Shown here: positions 1 to 11,550 of the stretch, piece by piece
How positions within the stretch are numbered: the first letter of the stretch is position 1
How the letters are laid out: each line of letters starts with the position of its first letter
DNA from: Paguma larvata
Lineage: Eukaryota; Chordata; Mammalia; Carnivora; Viverridae
Reading direction: 5' to 3'
DNA length: 64,000 bases
NCBI GenBank assembly: GCA_030068075.1
Contig: CM057835.1
Coordinates: 70,881,895-70,945,894 of the forward strand
Program-made: the position numbers and the translations under genes
The notes under the pieces: generated by a model
What the model saw: only the letters and a program-made list of their open reading frames with translations
What the model was told of the DNA's origin: nothing
Database searches by the model: none

Positions 1-510
1 TTGCCCCAGCTGTGTAGTAGAAACCCAGCTCCCCTGTGTACTCACCATGAAATGCCCCAGCCAGTGCCCTCCACTCCAGCACATGATTCACCCCCAAGAG
101 GAGACAAAAGCAGACAAGGCACACTCTCTGCTTCCAGAGCCACGGACCCCAATTCTCTGGCATATCACCACATCCATGGCACACACTCCATGTGGCTGGT
201 GAAAGAGTCCATTCTTAACCCATTTTTTCCACATTACTACAGGGTCTAGAATCTGTACCAAGCTTATGTAACCAGAGCAGGACAGTTAAGCCCCATGTCC
301 CAGGTAGCCAGGTAGGAGATAAGCAGAGGAAGTGAGATTTCCCATAGTGGACTAAACTGCCAACTTGTGAAGTTCACTGAGCACACAGTCTCCTTAGTGG
401 AGGTGGGATGTTTCTCCACAAGATGCAGCGGCAGATGCACCAAATCGGGGTGGGGCCTATACATCCGCATGTGTTACAGCTCCCAGGTGAGCCTGCGGTG
501 CTCCTAGTCC
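1..510 (+). repeat. IGLV duplicated block A, copy 1 (upstream flank of type-2 V relic)
   Basis: This stretch opens with a segment containing TGTGTAGTAGAAACCCAGC and runs into a decayed V gene. Diverged copies of the same segment begin near 18,001, 24,645, 35,215 and 43,090, always in the same orientation, so it is part of a locally duplicated unit of the lambda V array. No open gene is visible. Position 1 coincides with the window edge, so the block may extend to the left. Confidence 0.75.
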
Positions 511-1098
511 CAGGACCACACTCTGGGTGACCTCACTCCTGCTCCCCTGATGCTCCCAGCACAGGTGAGAGGCCCACGGGGAGGCACAGTGTGCGGCACA
601 AGTGCCTTGCCCTCTCTCACCCAGGGTCCATGGGGTCAGGGCCCTGCACTCACCTGTGTCCATATTGCTCCCTCTAGTCAGAACTAGGACAGTAACCTCT
701 GACTCAGCTTTCCTTTCTTCTTCCAGACCCCTCTCCTCTCTTCTCTTACAGACTCTGTGAAACCCCTGATCTGAGGCTGCCTCCCTACATGTCAGTAGCC
801 CTGGGGAGGCTCTGGGGGAGTAACTACTCCCAGCTGCTCTGGAGATAAGCTCAGGTGTGAACATACCTGTTAGTACCAGGAGAAGCCAAGCCAGGTCCCT
901 GAGCTGGTTATACATGCAGATATAAGCAACCATCTCAGTCCAAATCTGAGGATGGACTTTGGGGACATGGTCTCCCTGAGCATGAACAGAAAAGAGGCCC
1001 AGGACAAGGTTGAACATTGCTGGGCCACTTACTACAGCAGTAGGAGTGCCTGGCAATGACTCAAGTGACAGAGAAAGATGGAGAGTGGCACACAAATT
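510..1098 (+). pseudogene. IGLV3: IGLV3-like V pseudogene relic, type 2, copy 1
   Basis: This is a decayed immunoglobulin lambda V gene. A leader-like exon ends in CCCAGCACAG followed by a GT donor at 565. A pyrimidine tract and AG at 750-751 precede a V exon starting at 752. The exon keeps the framework 1 text CCTACATGTCAGTAGCCCTGGG, CDR1 text TGCTCTGGAGATAAGCTCAGG-like (written here in parts: CTCTGGAGATAAG then CTCAGG), and a framework 3 remnant ending near 1,030. Framework 1 has an insertion, the framework 2 tryptophan codon is lost (GTTAGTACC), and the conserved cysteine region is degraded (GAACATTGCTGG). An RSS remnant is visible (TCAAGTG at 1061-1067 and ACACAAATT at 1090-1098, spacer 22). 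Three related relics occur downstream. It cannot encode a chain. Confidence 0.75.
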
Positions 1099-1260
1099 CT
1101 CCTGCCATGGCCTGGCTCCCATTCTCCCCACATCTCTGAGAAGCTGCTGGTCAGGACTTAGGGTTAGGTATCCTCCCTTGTCCTGGCCCAGCCGCTTCTG
1201 GGCAGGACTCTCTAGCAGGTTTTCTAGAGGAAGCATTCATGAGGAAATCTGAAGACACAG
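1099..1260 (+). other. 3' flank of type-2 V relic
   Basis: The sequence after the RSS remnant matches the flanks after the relics at 25,735 and 36,227 and, notably, the flank of the hybrid pseudogene at 45,865. It marks the type-2 3' flank and carries no gene. Confidence 0.6.
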
Positions 1261-2114
1261 TGTGGAGAGTGCAAAGTGCAAAACAGGAAAAAGATTTAAA
1301 ATTGAACAGAGAATCACCAAGCTGCAGGACACCATTAGCAATGGAATAAAGTATGGGATTGTCTCAGAAAAGGAGAGAAAGTGGAGGTGCAGAAATGGAA
1401 AAATATTTGAAAGTTAGTGGCCAAAGTGTTCTAAATGTGATGAAACTCAAGAGGGACAGGTCCAAAAATCTCGACAAACCACAGGCACAAGAAATAAGAA
1501 GAAAAAGTAAACAACTCTATCAATATCAAATGTTCATTGCAGTGAAAAGAAGATTTCCTTAGAAGTTTCCAGAAGGACAGATACTCTGCATTCAGGGAAA
1601 CAAAGAGGAGGATTCTAGTGGATTTTGCATTGGTGGAAATAACAGTGAGAGACAACGAATTAACATCTCTAAATTAATGATATAAGGGGAAGAGAAATTC
1701 TTCATTTATGGAAAAATATCCCTTAAAAATGAAGTCTAAAAAGAAATTTTCACCCATAGGAAAACTGATGTAAATTTTCATGAGCCGACCCATAATAAAT
1801 GCAAAAATAATGTATACCCCTCAGGCAGGAGGAAATGATTCCAGGAAAAATGTGAATCTTCAATCAGAATGTGAAAATCAGAAATCCTAACTGTAGGGCT
1901 AAATCTCAGTATTTTTTATTATCTGAATCTCTTTAAAAGATAATTCACTGTGTACAGCAAATATAATACCTATGTATATTGTAATTTCTAATACAGGTTC
2001 AATAAAACATAGAAAATATGCTGAGAGGTGAGAGACAGAAGCATGTTATTAGGTTGTTATGCTCCATGCAACATGGTAGCATCACGGGAATGTAGACTAC
2101 TGCAATTCACTGGT
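1261..2114 (+). repeat. Old L1M fragment (ORF1 to linker region), copy 1
   Basis: A-rich, sense-oriented degraded LINE-1 sequence of an ancient mammalian type. The part from about 1,560 (AAGTTTCCAGAAGGACAG) to 2,110 (CAGGCAGGAGGAAATGATTCCAGG, then TAATTCACTGTGTACAGC) is repeated at 39,100-40,200, so it was copied along with the V blocks. No usable reading frame remains. Confidence 0.65.
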
Positions 2115-2430
2115 AATAAGTCACAAGAGACTGAGGTCACAAGGACATGGCCAAGCACCTCAGACTAGTGTGCCAAGTGCCACAGTCGGCGGGGACACTG
2201 GGAAGCTCTGGTGCTCTCTCGGGAACCCTCTTAGCCACTCGAAGGGGACTAACTCTGAAACCAGCATCCCTTCTCCCCCATTGCCTCCCGCTCCAAGTGG
2301 ACTGTTTCTCGCACCTTCTACATGTGGCTCGCAACATCTGGGTGCTGGGCTGGGAGGTCAGTGGCTTTAGAAATCTACCTTGGAGTGTCCAAGGGAGACC
2401 TAGGAAATATACCAATACACAACTAGCCAA

Positions 2431-3321
2431 AATGACAAAACGGAAGAACTCCCCTCAAAAGAATGTACAGGAAAGAGTGATAGCCACAAGAACTGATGAA
2501 AGCAGACATAATCAACTTAATAGAACAAGAATATAGAATGATAAACATAAAAATACTCGCTGGACTTGAAAAAAGCAAAGAAGAAAGCAGGGGGACTCTA
2601 GAGGCAGAGATCAAGGTCCTAAAAAAAGTCAGGAGAAATTAAAAAGTGGTTTAAATGAAGTGCAAAACAAATTGCAGGTTGCCACAGAGCGGACTGAAGA
2701 GGCAGAAGAGAGAGTAGGTGAATTAGAAGATTAAATTATGGAAAAAGAGGAAGCAGAGAAACTGAGAGAGAAACTGATTCAGGAACAGGAAAGGAGAATT
2801 CGAGAGCTGAACGATCCACTCAAATGAAATAATATCTGTATCATGGGAATTTCAGAGGTAGAAGAGAGAGAGATAGGAGTCAAAGGGGTACTTGAACAAA
2901 TCATTGCTGAGAACTTCCCCAACATGAGGAAGGCAACGGGCATGGGAATCCAAGAGACACAGAGACCTCCCCTCAGACGTAACTTTAATAGACCTTCTGC
3001 ATGACACATCATAGTGAAACTGGCAAAATAAAAAGAGAGAGAATTCTGAAAGCAGCTAGGGAAAAACGGGCCTTAACATACAAAGGTAGACACATAAGGG
3101 TTGTAGCAGACTTATCTACAGAAACTTGGCAAGCCAGAAAGGGATGGCAGGATATCTTCAATGTGATGAGCAGGAAGGATATGCAACCAAGAATCCTTTA
3201 TCTGGCCAGCCTGTCATTCAGAATAGCAGGAGAGATCAAGGTTTTCCCCAACAAACAAAAACTGAAGGAATTCATCACAAATAAGCCAGCATTACAAGAG
3301 ATCCTGAGGGGGACTCTATGA
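2431..3321 (+). pseudogene. L1-A ORF1 remnant (RNA-binding chaperone protein)
   Basis: ORF1 proteins of L1 coat the element RNA as a trimer with a coiled coil, an RRM-like domain and a C-terminal domain. The start is the ATG with the felid L1 N-terminus MTKRKNSPQKN. A stop follows within about 35 codons and the frame shifts several times. The C-terminal third is open from about 3,001 to 3,321 and includes the family text STETWQARK and QDIFNVMSRKDMQPR. The stop TGA at 3,319-3,321 overlaps the first ORF2 ATG (3,318-3,320) as ATGA. Confidence 0.8.
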
Positions 3322-6300
3322 AGGAAAGGTTGCAAAGAACACAACTACCTTTTGTAGACAGCCTTACAAGCATGATACCTACAGATAACACAGTGACTAT
3401 AAGTCCATATTTTTCAGTATTAACACTGAATGTAAACAGACTAAATGCTAGAATTAAAAGACAGGGTAACAGAATAGATTAAAAAACAAGACAAATCTAT
3501 ATGCTGTTTTCATGAAACCCATTTTAGACCAGAGGACACCATCAGATTGAAAGTGAGGGGATGGAGAACTGTCTACCATGCTACGGGAAGTCAGGAGAAA
3601 GCTGGAGTATCCACACTTATATCAGACAAATAGACTTTAAAGTAAAAGATATAATAAGAAATATAGAGGGCATTATATAATAATCACAGGGACTATCTAG
3701 CAGGAAGAGCTAACAATTATAAATATCTATGTGCTGAATTCTGGGGTACCCAAAATTGTAAAGAAACTACAAACATAAGCAATTTTATCGATAAAGATGT
3801 GCTAATTGCAGGAGACCTTAATACCCAACTCACAACACTGTATAGATCCACTAAACAGAGAATCACCATAGAAACAATGGCCCTGAATGACAAGTTGGAA
3901 CAAATGGGCCTAACTGATATCTTCACGGTCGTTCATCCAGAAGCAAAGGACTTTACATTCTTTTCGAATGCACACGTTACATTTTCCAAGACAGACTGTA
4001 TTTCGGGGCACAAGGAAGCGCTGAATAAATATTTAAAAAATTGAAATAATACCATGGACACTTTCAGAATACCATGCTTTGAAACTTGAAATCAACCACA
4101 GGAAAAAGTCTGGAAATCCCCCAAAAAGATGGAGGCTAAAGAACAACCTACTAAAAGACGAATGGGTTAACCAAGCAATCAGTGAAGAAATTTAAAAATA
4201 CATGGAAACAAATGAAAATGAAAATACAACAATCTAAACGCTTTGGGATGCATAAAAGGCAGTCCTGAGAGGGAAATATATTGCAATCCAGGCCCATCTC
4301 AAGAAACAAGAAAAATTCCCAAAACAAATTCTTTTTTTTTATAATAGCTTATTTTCAATTTGGTTTACATATAACACCCAGTGTTCATCCCAACATGTGC
4401 CCTTTTTAATGCCCATCACCTCCTCTCCCCCCTCCCTCACCCCCCTCACCCTCAGTTTGTTCTTAGTCTTTGAGAGTCTCTTATGTTTTATCTCCCTCCC
4501 TCTCTGTGTCTTTTTTTCCTTTCCCCTCTTCCCCTCCCCCTGGTTTTTGCTTAGTCTCACAAAGTCCACCTATTTGTGGAAACATATGGTATCTGTCTTT
4601 TTCTGACTGACTTATTTCACTTAACATAATACCCTCCATTTCCATCCATTTGGCTACACATGGCCAGATTTCATTTTTTCTCATTGCCACGTAGTAGTCC
4701 ATTGTATATGTGTACCACATCTTCTTTATCCATTCGTCAGTTGATGGGCACTTGGTCTCTTTCCATGATTTGGCTATTGTCGAAAGTGCTGCTATGAACA
4801 TTGGGGTACATGTGCTCCTATGCATCAGCATTCCTGTGTCTCTTGGGTAGATTCCTAGCAGTGCTATTGCTGGGTCAAAGGGTAGCTCTATTTTCATTTT
4901 TTTGAGGAACCTCCACACCGTTTTCCAGAGTGGTTGCACCAGTTTGCATTCCCACCAACAGTGTAGGAGGGTGCCTGCTTCTCCACATCCTCGCCAGCAT
5001 CTATAGTTTCCTGATTTGTTCATTTTAGCCACTCTGACTGGTGTGAGGTGGTATCTCAGTGTGGTTTTGAATTGTATTTCCCTGATGATGAGTGACATTG
5101 AGCATCGTTTCACGTGTCTGTTGGCCATCTGAATGTCCTCTTTGGAGAAGTGTCTATTCATATCTTCCACCCATTTCTTCACTGGGTCATTTGTTTTTCG
5201 GGTGTGGAGTTTGGTAAGTTCTTTATAGATTTTAGATATTAGTCCTTTATCCGATATGTCATTTGCGATGATCTTTTCCCATTCCGTTGGTTGCCTATTC
5301 GTTTTGTTGGTTGTTTCTTTTGCTGCTAACACAAATTCTAACAGCACGCCTAAAGGAACTAGAAGCAGAACAGCTAGGACACCCCAAACCCAACAGAAAG
5401 AGAAAAATAACAAAAATCAGGGCAAAAATTAATCATATGGAAACAGAAAATGTAGTGGAACAGGTCAATGAAACTAAGAGCTGGTTCTTTGAAATAAACA
5501 AAACAAAATTGATAAACATCTAGTCAGGCTTCTCAAAAAAAAAAAAAGAGAGAGAACCCAAATAGGTAAAATCATGAACAAAAAGGGAGCGATTACCACC
5601 AACACCTCAGAAATACAAGCAATTATCAGAGAATACTATGAAAAACTATATGCCATCAAATTGGACAACCTGGAAGAAATGGACGAATTCCTAAAGAGCC
5701 ACACACTGCCAAAACTCAAACGAGAAGAAATAGAAAACCTGAACAAACCCATAACTAGTGAAGAAATTGAATCAGTTATCAAAAATCTCCAAACAAATAA
5801 AAGTCCATGACCAGATGGCGGCCCTGCAGAATTTTACCAGACATTTAAAACAAAGTTAACACCTATCCTCCTCAAGCTGTTCCAAAACAGTGAAACGGAA
5901 GGAAAACTCCTGGACTCATTCTATGAAGCCAGCATCACTTTGGTTCTCAAACCAGATAGAGACCCAGCAAAAAAAGAGAACTACAGGCCAACATCCTTGA
6001 TGAATATGGATGCAAAAATTCTTAACAAGATATTAGCAAATCAAATTCAACAGCATATAAAAAGAATTATTCACCATGATCAAGTAGGATTCATTCCTGG
6101 GTTGCAGGGCTGGTTCAATATTCGCAAATCAATCAATGTGATACATCACATCAACAAAAGAAAAGATAAGAACTATATGATCCTGTCAATATGCAGAAAA
6201 AGCATTTGACAAAATACAGCATCCTTTCGTAATAAAAACTCTCGAGAAAGTCGGGATAGAAGGAACATACTTAAACATCATAAAAGCCATCTATGAAAAG

Positions 6301-8297
6301 CCCACAGCTAATATCATCCTCAATGGGGAAAAACTGAAAGCCTTCCCCCTGAGATCAGGAACATGACAGGGTGTCCACTCTCGCCACTGCTATTTAACAT
6401 AGTGTTGGAAGTCTTAGCATCAGCAATCAGACAACAAAACAAAATAAAAGTCATCAAGATTTTCAAGGAGGAAGTCAAACTTTCACTTTTTGCAGATGAC
6501 ATGATACTTTACATGGAAAACCCGACGGAATCTACCAAAAGCCTACTAGAACTGATCCATGATTTCAGCAAAGTTGCAGGATACAAAATCAATGTACAGA
6601 AATCGGTGGCATTTCTATACACCAACAATGAAGCAGCAGAAAGAGAAATAAAGAAGCTAATCCCTTTCACAATTGCACCAAAAACCATAAAATACTTACG
6701 AATAAACCTAACCAAAGATGTGAAAGACCTCTACACTGAAAACTATAAAAAACTTATGAAGGAAATTGAGGAAGACACAAGGAAATGAAAAAACATCCCA
6801 TGCTCATGAATTGGAAGAATAAATATCGTTAAAATGGCAATACTACCCAAAGCAATCTACACATTCAATGCAATCCCAATCAAAATTGCACCAGCATTCT
6901 TCTCAAAACTAGAGCAAACAATCCTAAAATTTGTATGGAACCACAAAAGACCTCGAATAGCCAAAATAATACTGAAGAATAAAACCAAGGCGGGAGACAT
7001 CACAATCCCAGACTTTAACCTCTACTACAAAGCGGTGGTCATCAAGACTGTATGGTATTGGCACAAAAACAGACACATAGACCAATGGAATAGAATAGAA
7101 AACTCAGAAATGGACCCGCAAGTATATGGCCAACTAATCTTTGACAAAGCGGGAAAATTTATCCAATGGAAAAAAGACAGCCTCTTTAACAAATGGTGCT
7201 GGGAGAATTGGACAGCAACATGCAAAAGAATGAAACTAGACCACTTTCTTACACCACTCACAAAAATAAATTCTAAATGGATAAAAGATCTGAATGTGAG
7301 ACAGGAAACCGTCAAAATCCTAGAGGAGAAAACAGGAAAAAGCCTCTTTGACCTAAGACGCACCAATTTCTTACTCGACACGTCTCCAAAGGCAAGGGAA
7401 TTAAAAGCAAAGATGAACTATTGGGACCTCATCAAGATAAAAAGCTTCTGCACAGCAAAAGAAACAACCAACAAAACGAATAGGCAACCAACGGAATGGG
7501 AAAAGATCATCGCAAATGACATATCGGATAAAGGACTAATATCTAAAATTTATAAAGAACTTACCAAACTCCACACCCGAAAAACAAACAACCCAGTGAA
7601 GAAATGGGCGGAAGATATGAATAGACACTTCTCCAAAGAGGACATTCAGATGGCCAACAGACACATGAAACGATGCTCAATGTCACTCATCATCAGGGAA
7701 ATACAATTCAAAACCACACTGAGATACCACCTCACACCAGTCAGAGTGGCTAAAATGAACAAATCAGGAAACTATAGATGCTGGCGAGGATGTGGAGAAG
7801 TAGGCACCCTCCTACACTGTTGGTGGGAACGCAAACTGGTGCAGCCACTCTGGAAAACGGTGTGGAGGTTCCTCAAAAAAATGAAAATAGAGCTACCCTA
7901 TGATCCAGCAATAGCCCTGCTAGGAATCTACCCAAGAGACACAGGAATGCTGATGCATAGGAGCACGTGTACCCCAATGTTCATAGCAGCAATTTCGACA
8001 ATAGCCAAATCATGGAAAGAGACCAAGTGCCCATCAACTGACGAATGGATAAAGAAGTTATGGTACTTATATACAATGGACTACTACGTGGCAATGAGAA
8101 AAAATGAAATCTGGCCATGTGTAGCCAGATGAATGGAAATGGAGGGTATTATGTTAAGTGAAATAAGTCAGTCAGAAAAAGACAGATACCATATGTTTCC
8201 ACAAATAGGTGGACTTTGTGAGACTAAGCAAAAACCAGGGGGAGGGGAAGAGGGGAAAGGAAAAAAAGACACAGAGAGGGAGGGAGATAAAACATAA
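3318..8297 (+). pseudogene. L1-A ORF2 remnant (endonuclease and reverse transcriptase), interrupted
   Basis: ORF2 encodes the endonuclease and reverse transcriptase that copies L1 RNA at the nicked target. N-terminal endonuclease text is recognisable from 3,318 (SPYFSVLTLNVNR), but stops follow (for example the codon before 3,482). A 1-kb antisense L1 splits the frame at 4,333-5,330. The polymerase motif FADDM is present near 6,490-6,505 ([16 protein letters not shown]). A 432-codon open stretch (6,834-8,132) covers the C-terminal third, including the Cys-rich segment [19 protein letters not shown], and ends at a Trp-to-stop change. The family stop would be at 8,295-8,297. Confidence 0.85.
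4333..5330 (-). mobile_element. 5'-truncated antisense L1 nested inside L1-A ORF2
   Basis: This is the reverse complement of the last ~1 kb of a young felid L1: the poly-A tail (as T run) is at 4,332-4,340, the 3' UTR follows, and the ORF2 C-terminus reads on the minus strand to about 5,327. The host L1 resumes directly after it. A 9-bp duplication ACAAATTCT flanks the insert (4,324-4,332 and 5,331-5,339), and the joined host text fits intact L1 copies. The minus-strand reading frame is open for over 250 codons, so it is younger than its host. Confidence 0.88.
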
Positions 8298-8455
8298 GAG
8301 ACTCTCAAAGACTAAGAAAAAACTGAGGGTGAGGGGGATGAGGGAGGGGGCGGAGGGGGTGATGGGCATTAAAAAGGGCACATGTTGGGATGAACACTGG
8401 GTGTTATATGTAAACCAATTTGAAAATAAACTATTATAAAATAAAAAAAATAAAT

Positions 8456-10800
8456 GCATTTCTCGTAGGCAGCATATAGATGGATCTTGTTTTGTAATCC
8501 ATTTTGATACCCTATGTCTTTTGATTGGAACATTTAGTCCATTTCCATTCAGAGTGATTATTGATAGATATGAATTTAGTGCCATTGTGTTACCTGTAAA
8601 GTGCATGTTTCTGGGATATCCTCTGTTTCTTTCTAGTCTTTGTTGCTCTGGTCCTTTTTCCCCACACACAAAGGCCCCTTTGATATTTCTTGCAGGGTGG
8701 GTTTAGTGGTCACAACTCCTTTAGTTTTTGCTTGTCTGGGAAACTCTTGATCTCTCCTTCTATTCTGAATGACAGCCTTGCTGTATAAAGTATTCTTTTC
8801 TGCATATTTATCCTATTCAGCATGTTAAATATAGCATGCCATTCCCTCCCAGCCTGCCAGGTTTCCGTGGACAGATCTGCTGTGAACCTCATCTGCCTTC
8901 CCTTATAGATTAAGGACTATATTTCTCTTGCTCATTTCAGATTCTTATCTGATATTTTGTGAATTTCATTATGATATGTCTTGGTGATGGCTGGCTTTTG
9001 TTGAATTTAGTTTTCTGTGCTTCTTGGTTTTTGATGTCTGTGTCCTTTCCCAGCTTAGGGAAGATTTCAGCTATAATTTGCTCTAATAAACCTACTGCCC
9101 CTTTTTCTTTCTCTTCATCATCTGGGACTCGTACCATATGAATGATATTACACTTTAAGGAGTCCCTGAGTTCTCTAAGTCTACATTCAGGATCCAATAC
9201 CTTCCCTTCCCTCTTTTTTCAGCTTCATTATTTTGTAGAAGTTTAGCTTCTGTATCACTGATTCATTCCTCTGCTCCATCCATCCGTGTTTTCATGGAAT
9301 CTTCAGGTTTGCATGTCAGTTATAACATTTTTAATTTCAGCCCGACTAGATTTTAGTTATTTTACCTCTGCAGTAAGGGGTTCTCTAGTGTCTTCTATGC
9401 TTCTCTCAAGCCCGGCTAGTATCTTTATAATTGTTATTTTAAATTCTAGTTCAGACACCTTACCTATACCTCTGTTGATTAAATACCTGGCAGAGATTTT
9501 CTTTGGGGGTACATTCTTCCACCTTGTCATTTTCTCCATAAAATAAAAAAGGAAGCTAGATCCTAGGTGTGTTTTGGTCTGCATGTTAAAAGGAGCTAGA
9601 TTCAAAAACAATTTTTTTAATTTGAAAAAATAAAAAGGAAGCTAGATCCTATCTCACTCAGAGCTGAAGCTTTGCAGCACTCTATGATCATAAAACTTGG
9701 TGCATGCAAGGAGTTTGTGCTGGTCTTCTGTGGAAGAGGCCTGATGTGCTGATTCTGAGGGGGACTTGCCCTAGAGGAGATGTACCTGCAGGATGCAGTG
9801 GAGCAGGGCTTGGTGTAAGCGGCTCCAGTCTCCACTTGGTGGTGCTGTTTAGCTCACTGAAGTGGGTTACTGCTGGTGGGAGGTGGCGGGGAGGAGGGAA
9901 ATGGTACTGCCCTGCTCTCTCCTCCCTGGATTAGAGATCACACTACCCTCACAGAAGCCCTCACAGAAGAGTGAACAATCACCTCTCTTGAGTCCTCTGT
10001 TTCTGTCAGATCCCTGTCTTCACCGTGTCTGAGGCTGAGATATCCACTTAGCAGGCAGGATAATGATACTGTGCTTTAGCTCAAGCACACAGCTGCTTTT
10101 CAAAACTCCAAATTTTAGGGACTCACAGGGCACAGATCTGCAATGATCCCCTCGGGAGGGTCTTGCTGGACTTTTGCTGTTTACTGCTTTGTCCCAGAGA
10201 AGCAGTCACACAACCGTGCAGCAGTTTAGGGCTTATGATAAAGCTCAGAAGTAAGTGGGCACCAAGGCTCACTGCCCTCAGTCAGTATCTCCATTTCTAT
10301 GCTTGGGAACTGTGCAGACCTTGTCACCACCAGTTCTTCTGTCCCAAGAGAGGCCATGCCACTATTCCCAAATGCACTCCAAACAGGGGAACCATTTCTC
10401 CCTGTGAGACTCAGGGGATCCTCAGCCTATGCTGCCTACTACCCGGTCTCTGCCCTCCTTCCCCACAGGAACACCACTAAACCTATCAGGCACAACCCCC
10501 AGGGATGGCATGGACTTCTAAAACTTCAGAGTTTGTGCTCAGCTGCTTATAAGAACTTGTGATAGTCTTTGGAAGCAAGGGCCCCTACCTCCATAGCACC
10601 TTGTTCTTATCTCCCCCAGATCAACTCTCCCCACATCCTACGTTCCATGAGGTGGTTATCTATCTATGTGTAAACATGCAGTTTTGTTCTCAGCCCTCAC
10701 ATTAATTTCTTGGGTTTTCAGAATGATTTGAAATTTATCTAGCTGTGTTCGAGGGACAAGGCAAGTTTAAGGTCCCCCTGCTCCTCTGCCACCTTAATTC
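8456..10800 (-). mobile_element. LINE-1 'L1-C', antisense, 3'-truncated (5' UTR, ORF1, start of ORF2)
   Basis: Read on the minus strand this starts near 10,800 with an L1 5' end (AGGTGGCAGAGGAGCAGG), then a 5' UTR of about 1.2 kb, ORF1 remnants (9,546 to 8,710: MTRWKNVPPK, then RLRELRDSLK, then STETWQAGREW) and the first part of ORF2 endonuclease (KQDPSICCL near 8,480). It then stops abruptly at L1-A's tail. It is more diverged than L1-A. The missing 3' part was lost or displaced when L1-A arrived. Confidence 0.78.
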
Positions 10801-11545
10801 CTCTCCTTGGTCTGAGAGTTTTAAAAGTACACTTGAGACATTAACAGCAGATTAGATGCTACAAAAGAGATTAACGAACTTGCTATAGCAAAAAAACTGT
10901 TCAAAATGAAACATAAAGAAAAAGACTGGAGAAAATGAAGAACATCTCAGTGCCTGTAGGACTAAAGACTGTGTAATTGTAGTAACTGAGAAAGAGGTGA
11001 TGAGTAGATGGTTGAAAGAAAAAATACGTGAAGAGATAATAACCAAAAGGGTTCAAATTTGGCAAAACCCGTAAACCAAGTCATCCAAGAAGCACAATGA
11101 CGCTCGGGCACAGGGAACGTGAGAAGTAGCACAAAACACATCATAATGAAATCGCTACAAACCAATGATGCGGAGACACTCTCACAGCCAGAGAGGAGAG
11201 ATGTGTTCCATACAGAGGAACAAACATCATGGTAAGAGTCCATTTCTCATTACAAAACACATAGGCTGAAAAACGGTGGAGCAATATCTTCAAAATACTA
11301 AAATAGAAACTTGTTAACCTTGATATGTCTACACTGAAAATGTCATTGAGCAGTGAAAACAAAATAAAACGTTCACAGCTTGCAAACATCACAGAACTGA
11401 TCACCCGCAAGCTCTCAGCACAAGCCATAATAAAGGACAATGGCCCCTTGGACAGAAAGGAAGGGTGACAGAAAGAAACGTGAATTTACACACAGATAGA
11501 AAAAGCATCAGATATCATAATAACATAAATCAATATGGAAACATT
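10801..11545 (+). repeat. Old L1M ORF1 fragment, copy 2
   Basis: Sense-oriented remnant of an ancient L1 ORF1. Recognisable text includes AACAGCAGATTAGATGC, CACATCATAATGAAATCGCTA and TACAGAGGAACAAACATC. Parallel copies lie at 30,300-30,850 and 37,860-38,620, each a few hundred bases beyond a V gene, so it belongs to the duplicated unit. Not coding. Confidence 0.65.
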
Positions 11546-11550
11546 TTATT

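Larger units (their letters stand above)
2115..8455 (+). mobile_element. LINE-1 'L1-A', near full length, sense, with nested antisense L1
   Basis: This felid-type L1 has part of its 5' UTR (to about 2,430), ORF1 (2,431-3,321), ORF2 (3,318-8,297) and a 3' UTR with the purine-rich tract (GGGGGAGGGGAAGAGGGG) and an A-rich tail near 8,455. Its ORFs carry many stops and frameshifts, so it is not mobile now. A second L1 in the opposite direction interrupts ORF2 at 4,333-5,330. The 5' boundary is approximate, because no clear target duplication was found: the right side abuts another L1 (8,456-10,800). Confidence 0.85.

Noticed and set aside
457..1236. Minus-strand open frame of 259 codons at the left end
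   Set aside because: It is antisense to the type-2 V relic and its flank. The same antisense openness occurs at 24,559-25,308 over another copy, so it is a shadow of conserved V-related sequence.
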